A DNA stretch of 8,810 bases from Methanolobus sp. UBA474 (lineage in GTDB: Archaea; Halobacteriota; Methanosarcinia; Methanosarcinales; Methanosarcinaceae). A program made the position numbers and the translations under genes. Under the pieces are notes generated by a model. That model made no database searches. It had not been told where the DNA came from and worked only from the letters and a program-made list of their open reading frames with translations. Shown here one piece after another: positions 5,691 through 8,810 of the stretch. Position 1 is the first letter of the stretch, and every line of letters starts with the position of its first letter. The stretch spans positions 1-8,810 of the forward strand of contig DANZ01000076.1 in NCBI GenBank assembly GCA_002501695.1, given 5' to 3'.

Positions 5691-6004
5691 TTAAATGAGT
5701 TCTTCGGAGATATTCCGTTCTATTATATCAATTGCTGATTTAGCACATTTGCGAACATCCTGATCCGGATCGTTCAGTAATTTATATAATGGGTCTAGTG
5801 CAAGCTGATAACCTAATAGTCTGAGCGAATAAGCAGCATCACTTCGTACATAATTTGTTTCGCCCATGAGGGCTGCAATCAGAGGTTTTAGTGACTTTGT
5901 TCCTCCCAGAAGATTCAAGCATTGCAATACACCTTTAGACACTGCATCACTTTTCTTTCATTATAGATAGAGGCTATATTCTTATCAGAGATACCTTCAC
6001 TCAA
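5691..6004 (-). pseudogene. Small HEAT-repeat protein, apparently frameshifted near its start
   Basis: From GTG 5942 to TAA 5691 the frame gives 83 residues with about two PBS-lyase-type HEAT repeats (SLKPLIAAL, RSDAAYSLRLLG, DPLYKLLNDPDQDVRKCAKSAIDII). HEAT repeats are helix pairs that bind proteins. The GTG start cuts into the first helix, which argues against it. In another frame, TTG 6004 with AAGGT about 8 bases upstream opens LSEGISDKNIASIYNERK, and the two frames join if one A is added to the AAAA at plus-strand 5951-5954 (NERK then SDAVSKGVLQCLNLLGG). The joined protein of about 104 residues has a complete first helix. This is either a real one-base deletion or a sequencing error. A shorter functional protein from GTG 5942 is possible but less likely. 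Confidence 0.55.
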
Positions 6005-6178
6005 TTTTAGTACCTTTTAATGTACAAGCTTAAGGCACACTTGTAAGATCCTTCTAGTTCTTAGATAGACTGACATATAATTAATAAAATATACTTAACA
6101 ATTTATTACCAAATTACATAAATATATTTTGATAATCTAAATGATATCTTGGATATCTTAATGATTAAAAATAAAGCT
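6005..6178. other. AT-rich spacer
   Basis: Very AT-rich, no open frame of note. It includes the short direct repeat GATATCTT (6144-6151 and 6153-6160) and the U-rich tail of the terminator at 6179. A TATA-like TTATATG on the minus strand near 6074-6080 could serve the HEAT gene, but at about 70 bases from TTG 6004 it would give a leader of some 45 bases. Confidence 0.4.
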
Positions 6179-6197
6179 GACCTGAAGACTTCAGGTC
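6160..6197 (-). terminator. Palindromic terminator directly after the aminopeptidase stop
   Basis: GACCTGAAG-A-CTTCAGGTC (6179-6197) is a perfect 9-base dyad that begins at the base next to the TAA stop (6198-6200). On the minus strand it is followed by AGCTTTATTTTTAATC, a U-rich run. This is a bacterial-type intrinsic terminator layout; in archaea the U run alone may be enough. Confidence 0.7.
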
Positions 6198-8810
6198 TTA
6201 ACCCAGTTTGATCTTTCCATTGACCTCTTCATATCTTTTCACGGCTTCTGGAGTATTGAGCAGTATCTTCCTTATCCTGTTGTACACGCTTGGAGTATTC
6301 TCCGGATCAAGCTTTTCAAGGAAACCTGCCATCATTCCCACCAGGGGCATGTGATATATGTCTTCCATCCTGTCAATGTTGGCAAGAACGTTGAGTATCT
6401 TTACGGTATTGTACTCATTGACTCCTGCAAGTTTCAGGACTATCTCCTCCAGCAGTTTTCTTCCCTTTTCAGTTTGGAGGGATCTCTTTCTGTTCAATGC
6501 AAAACTTCCGTAAAGGGCTCTCTGGTCATTCGCCTGTTCTATTCTGAAAGCGCTGGATCTCTCAACCTCTCTTACCAGCTCAAATACATCCTCGCCACTA
6601 GTGCTTCCTATGACCCTCAGGAAAGCTTCCCAGCTTACCGGATCTTTTTCTGCCTCCTTGCGGAAATCTTGCATAAGCCGGATCCTGTCAGGTGCCGAAC
6701 TGTCAAGATAATAACTGAAAGCACTTAATTTATCCGTGGCGCTTTGGGCCGTCTCAAACTGTTCCCTGATCATATCATGTACTATGGGAGTATCGAGGGT
6801 CGAAAGGACAGAGAGGCATGTATTCTTTACCTGGCGCTCCTTGATCGCATTCACCTGTCCGTTCAGATGATCCGGGTCTTTATTTTCTTTCCCGTCGTAA
6901 ACCCGATAGAGTGACATCAGGGAATCTCCATGCCTGTTTGCTATTGCTTTGAGAAGCTTTCGCTTAACCTCGTATAGCAACTGGTACCTGTGTGCAAGTT
7001 TCTCATCTTCCACGGATTCAAAGACCGTCAGGAACTGAGCCCCTGCTTCTTCCGTAAGATCACGATCCCGGATGAGCTCATGATAGAGGGCTGTGAACTC
7101 TTCCGAGGGAAGGCTATTGGTATCCGCTATCAGCCTCATTTTTTCGACATCCACGATCCTCTGGAATGCAATGAACCTGTTTATCAGGTCCCGGTCCTTT
7201 TTTGCCTGCTGGATCAGCTCATCAATGTCCGCATCATGAATTACCTTGCCAAAGAAGGAATATCCCCTGTTCAGGGATGTAAAAGCAGGTTTATCCACGC
7301 CTGTGATAACTATCTTTTTCTCCTTTCCTCCCATCCGCTCCATAACTTCGGCAAGGTCATTCCCATTCCTGTCTGCAAGGGCTGCACGGACCGGAAAATC
7401 CCAGAATGCTCCCCCTTCCGGGACTTCCTGTTCTAAGAGCAATGTGAAGGTCCTTTCATTTTCATCATAGGAGGAGCTTACATGGACTACCGGGAATTGT
7501 GTCTGTTTCAGCCAGGTATTTGCCATGTCTTTAAAGTCCTGTCCCGAAACCTCCTCCATCACCTCAATCCAGTCCAGGCTTGAGGCGTTTGAATGCTTAT
7601 ATCTGGAGTGATAGACATCAAGGGCCCTGACAAATGTTTCTTTTCCCATCAGGGTCTCTATCATATTTACGAACTCAGGGGCTTTTACATATGTCACTGA
7701 AGTGATGAGATCATCAGGCTCATTGAACCCGTCCGGGATGATGGGCATCGAGGCCGCTCCCCGGTCAAGGGCAAAGGTTCCGGAGCCGGGAGCCAGGAAC
7801 TCAAGGACTTCCCCGAGACGGCTGTATGCTTCTCCGAAATGGTAAGCATGGTATCTTCGTTCTATATGAACGGTAACTGCCTCGTTAAGCCATAGTTCAA
7901 ATGGACTCTTTCCGGTTACCTCGGAGCCGTTCAGGTTGTGATAGAACTCATGGACCTTTACCCTCATCATGTACTCAAAAGCACTGTCGGTCATCTGGGG
8001 GAAGGGCATTATGCGATTGGTGGTAATGGTAGTGTTCCCTACATTTTCCATACCTCCGAAATTGGAATTCTGCATGCCTATCTCCCTGTAAACGGTGCCT
8101 GTATACCTGTACCCGGTTTCTATCGATCCTGCTGCCCTCTTCAGCTTTTCTCTGAGCATCCCGAGCTGTTCATCAGCGCCGTCCGCCTTACTTTTAAGCC
8201 GGTCCCTTTCCCCGGTCATGGCCATGATCTCTCTGCGTTCTTCAAACTGATCGTACTGCTCATGGCTGCCTGTGAAAAGATGGATCCACATAATGGAATC
8301 GCTGAGAACATCAAGAGATCGCCGGGCTATCAGGGGATCAGAACCGGGAGGCACCAGCAGTTCCAGGTCAAAGGTGCGTCCGTCAGGGTATTCGAATTCC
8401 CTTCTGAATGTGTCATAAGTTCCCACGCCCAGGAAAAAAAGATAGGGCGCCATAGGGGTGACCGAGTTATCATAGACGATCCTGTCCCTTCCATTTCCAA
8501 CCGGATGCCTTGCTTCTTTAATGTCGCCGTTGGTTATGAGATTGGTATATCTCCCATCTGCAATGATGGTTGTAGTGTAAGTGCATTTGGCTACCATATC
8601 GTCTATGCATGGTACGATCCTCTGGAATCCCCATTGCTGGCACTGGGTGATCTGCTGTGGCGGAGCGCCTGCAGGGGTCTCATCGTAATAGAGGCCCTCC
8701 AGTATATTTTTTGTAGGCCTGCAGATGGTCCGGGTATTGATAGTGATATCAGTGTTCTCAGGTACTGTCCGGCCGAATTTGATAAGGAGGATATCATCTT
8801 TTTCCCGGTA
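6198..8810 (-). CDS. pepN: PepN-type M1 family aminopeptidase (N-terminus outside the window)
   Basis: The frame has no stop up to 8810, so 870 residues are visible (numbered here from the right edge) and the N-terminus is missing; the internal ATG at 8597 is not the start. The M1 set is complete: TQCQQWGFQRI...PC (55-68) ends the N-terminal beta domain, GGMEN (252-256) binds the substrate amino end, HEFYH (287-291) and Glu310 (18 residues later) bind zinc, and Tyr374 is the transition-state tyrosine. A beta-sandwich (about 440-520) and a long helical domain (about 525-870) match PepN, which removes N-terminal residues from peptides in the cytoplasm. Odd points: a charged, coiled-coil-like insertion of about 50 residues (182-233) before GGMEN, and Gln58 where E. 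coli PepN has a substrate-binding Glu. E. coli PepN has 870 residues; this one is longer. It ends at a strong terminator. Confidence 0.9.
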   Translation of the reverse strand, partial: YREKDDILLIKFGRTVPENTDITINTRTICRPTKNILEGLYYDETPAGAPPQQITQCQQWGFQRIVPCIDDMVAKCTYTTTIIADGRYTNLITNGDIKEARHPVGNGRDRIVYDNSVTPMAPYLFFLGVGTYDTFRREFEYPDGRTFDLELLVPPGSDPLIARRSLDVLSDSIMWIHLFTGSHEQYDQFEERREIMAMTGERDRLKSKADGADEQLGMLREKLKRAAGSIETGYRYTGTVYREIGMQNSNFGGMENVGNTTITTNRIMPFPQMTDSAFEYMMRVKVHEFYHNLNGSEVTGKSPFELWLNEAVTVHIERRYHAYHFGEAYSRLGEVLEFLAPGSGTFALDRGAASMPIIPDGFNEPDDLITSVTYVKAPEFVNMIETLMGKETFVRALDVYHSRYKHSNASSLDWIEVMEEVSGQDFKDMANTWLKQTQFPVVHVSSSYDENERTFTLLLEQEVPEGGAFWDFPVRAALADRNGNDLAEVMERMGGKEKKIVITGVDKPAFTSLNRGYSFFGKVIHDADIDELIQQAKKDRDLINRFIAFQRIVDVEKMRLIADTNSLPSEEFTALYHELIRDRDLTEEAGAQFLTVFESVEDEKLAHRYQLLYEVKRKLLKAIANRHGDSLMSLYRVYDGKENKDPDHLNGQVNAIKERQVKNTCLSVLSTLDTPIVHDMIREQFETAQSATDKLSAFSYYLDSSAPDRIRLMQDFRKEAEKDPVSWEAFLRVIGSTSGEDVFELVREVERSSAFRIEQANDQRALYGSFALNRKRSLQTEKGRKLLEEIVLKLAGVNEYNTVKILNVLANIDRMEDIYHMPLVGMMAGFLEKLDPENTPSVYNRIRKILLNTPEAVKRYEEVNGKIKLG

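Noticed and set aside
8603..8797. 64-codon minus-strand open frame at the right edge
   Set aside because: It is in a different frame from the aminopeptidase, which runs through the same bases with clear M1 sequence.

Overview
The window looks like chromosomal DNA of a methanogenic archaeon, most likely of the order Methanosarcinales. This rests on the protein styles (an 8-helix TspO-related membrane protein, a lipoprotein with a GGGDCED transglutaminase-like core, a beta-CASP nuclease), on archaeal TATA-like boxes about 25 bases before several starts, on apparently leaderless starts, on frequent AGG and ATA codons, and on long AT-rich intergenic stretches. The assignment is an inference; there is no rRNA or other marker gene here.

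Every gene I can support lies on the minus strand, so the order of reading runs from high to low coordinates. 6198-8810 is a large PepN-type M1 aminopeptidase whose reading frame is open to the right edge of the window; its N-terminus lies outside. It ends at a palindromic hairpin followed by a U-rich run, a good terminator. Next, 5691-6004 is a small HEAT-repeat gene that appears broken by a one-base frameshift. 3988-5376 encodes a secreted lipoprotein with a transglutaminase-like core and a C-terminal beta-rich CARDB-like domain, probably from a leaderless mRNA. 3675-3863 is only the C-terminal end of a HAD-family hydrolase, an evident relic. 2247-3653 encodes a metallo-beta-lactamase/beta-CASP protein related to RNase J. 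635-1438 is the TspO-related membrane protein, and 1-237 is the first 79 codons of an unrecognised gene.

The 800-base gap at 1439-2246 is the most structured non-coding part. It holds a GC-rich stem-loop element with a second, inverted copy at 3929-3961, a tandem array with a 40-base period built on TTAAG motifs, a pair of 16-base direct repeats resembling insertion-sequence ends, and a 43-codon open frame that may be a transposase start. The two copies of the GC-rich element flank the RNase J-like gene and the HAD relic in opposite orientation, which suggests the segment was rearranged.

The genes do not form an obvious pathway. Spacing is wide except between the HAD relic and the RNase J-like gene (21 bases), so most units are probably transcribed separately. 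I see no convincing defence system, CRISPR array, tRNA or rRNA. The strongest points for follow-up are the paired structured element, the 40-base array, the coiled-coil insertion and Glu-to-Gln change in the aminopeptidase, and the broken HAD and HEAT genes.
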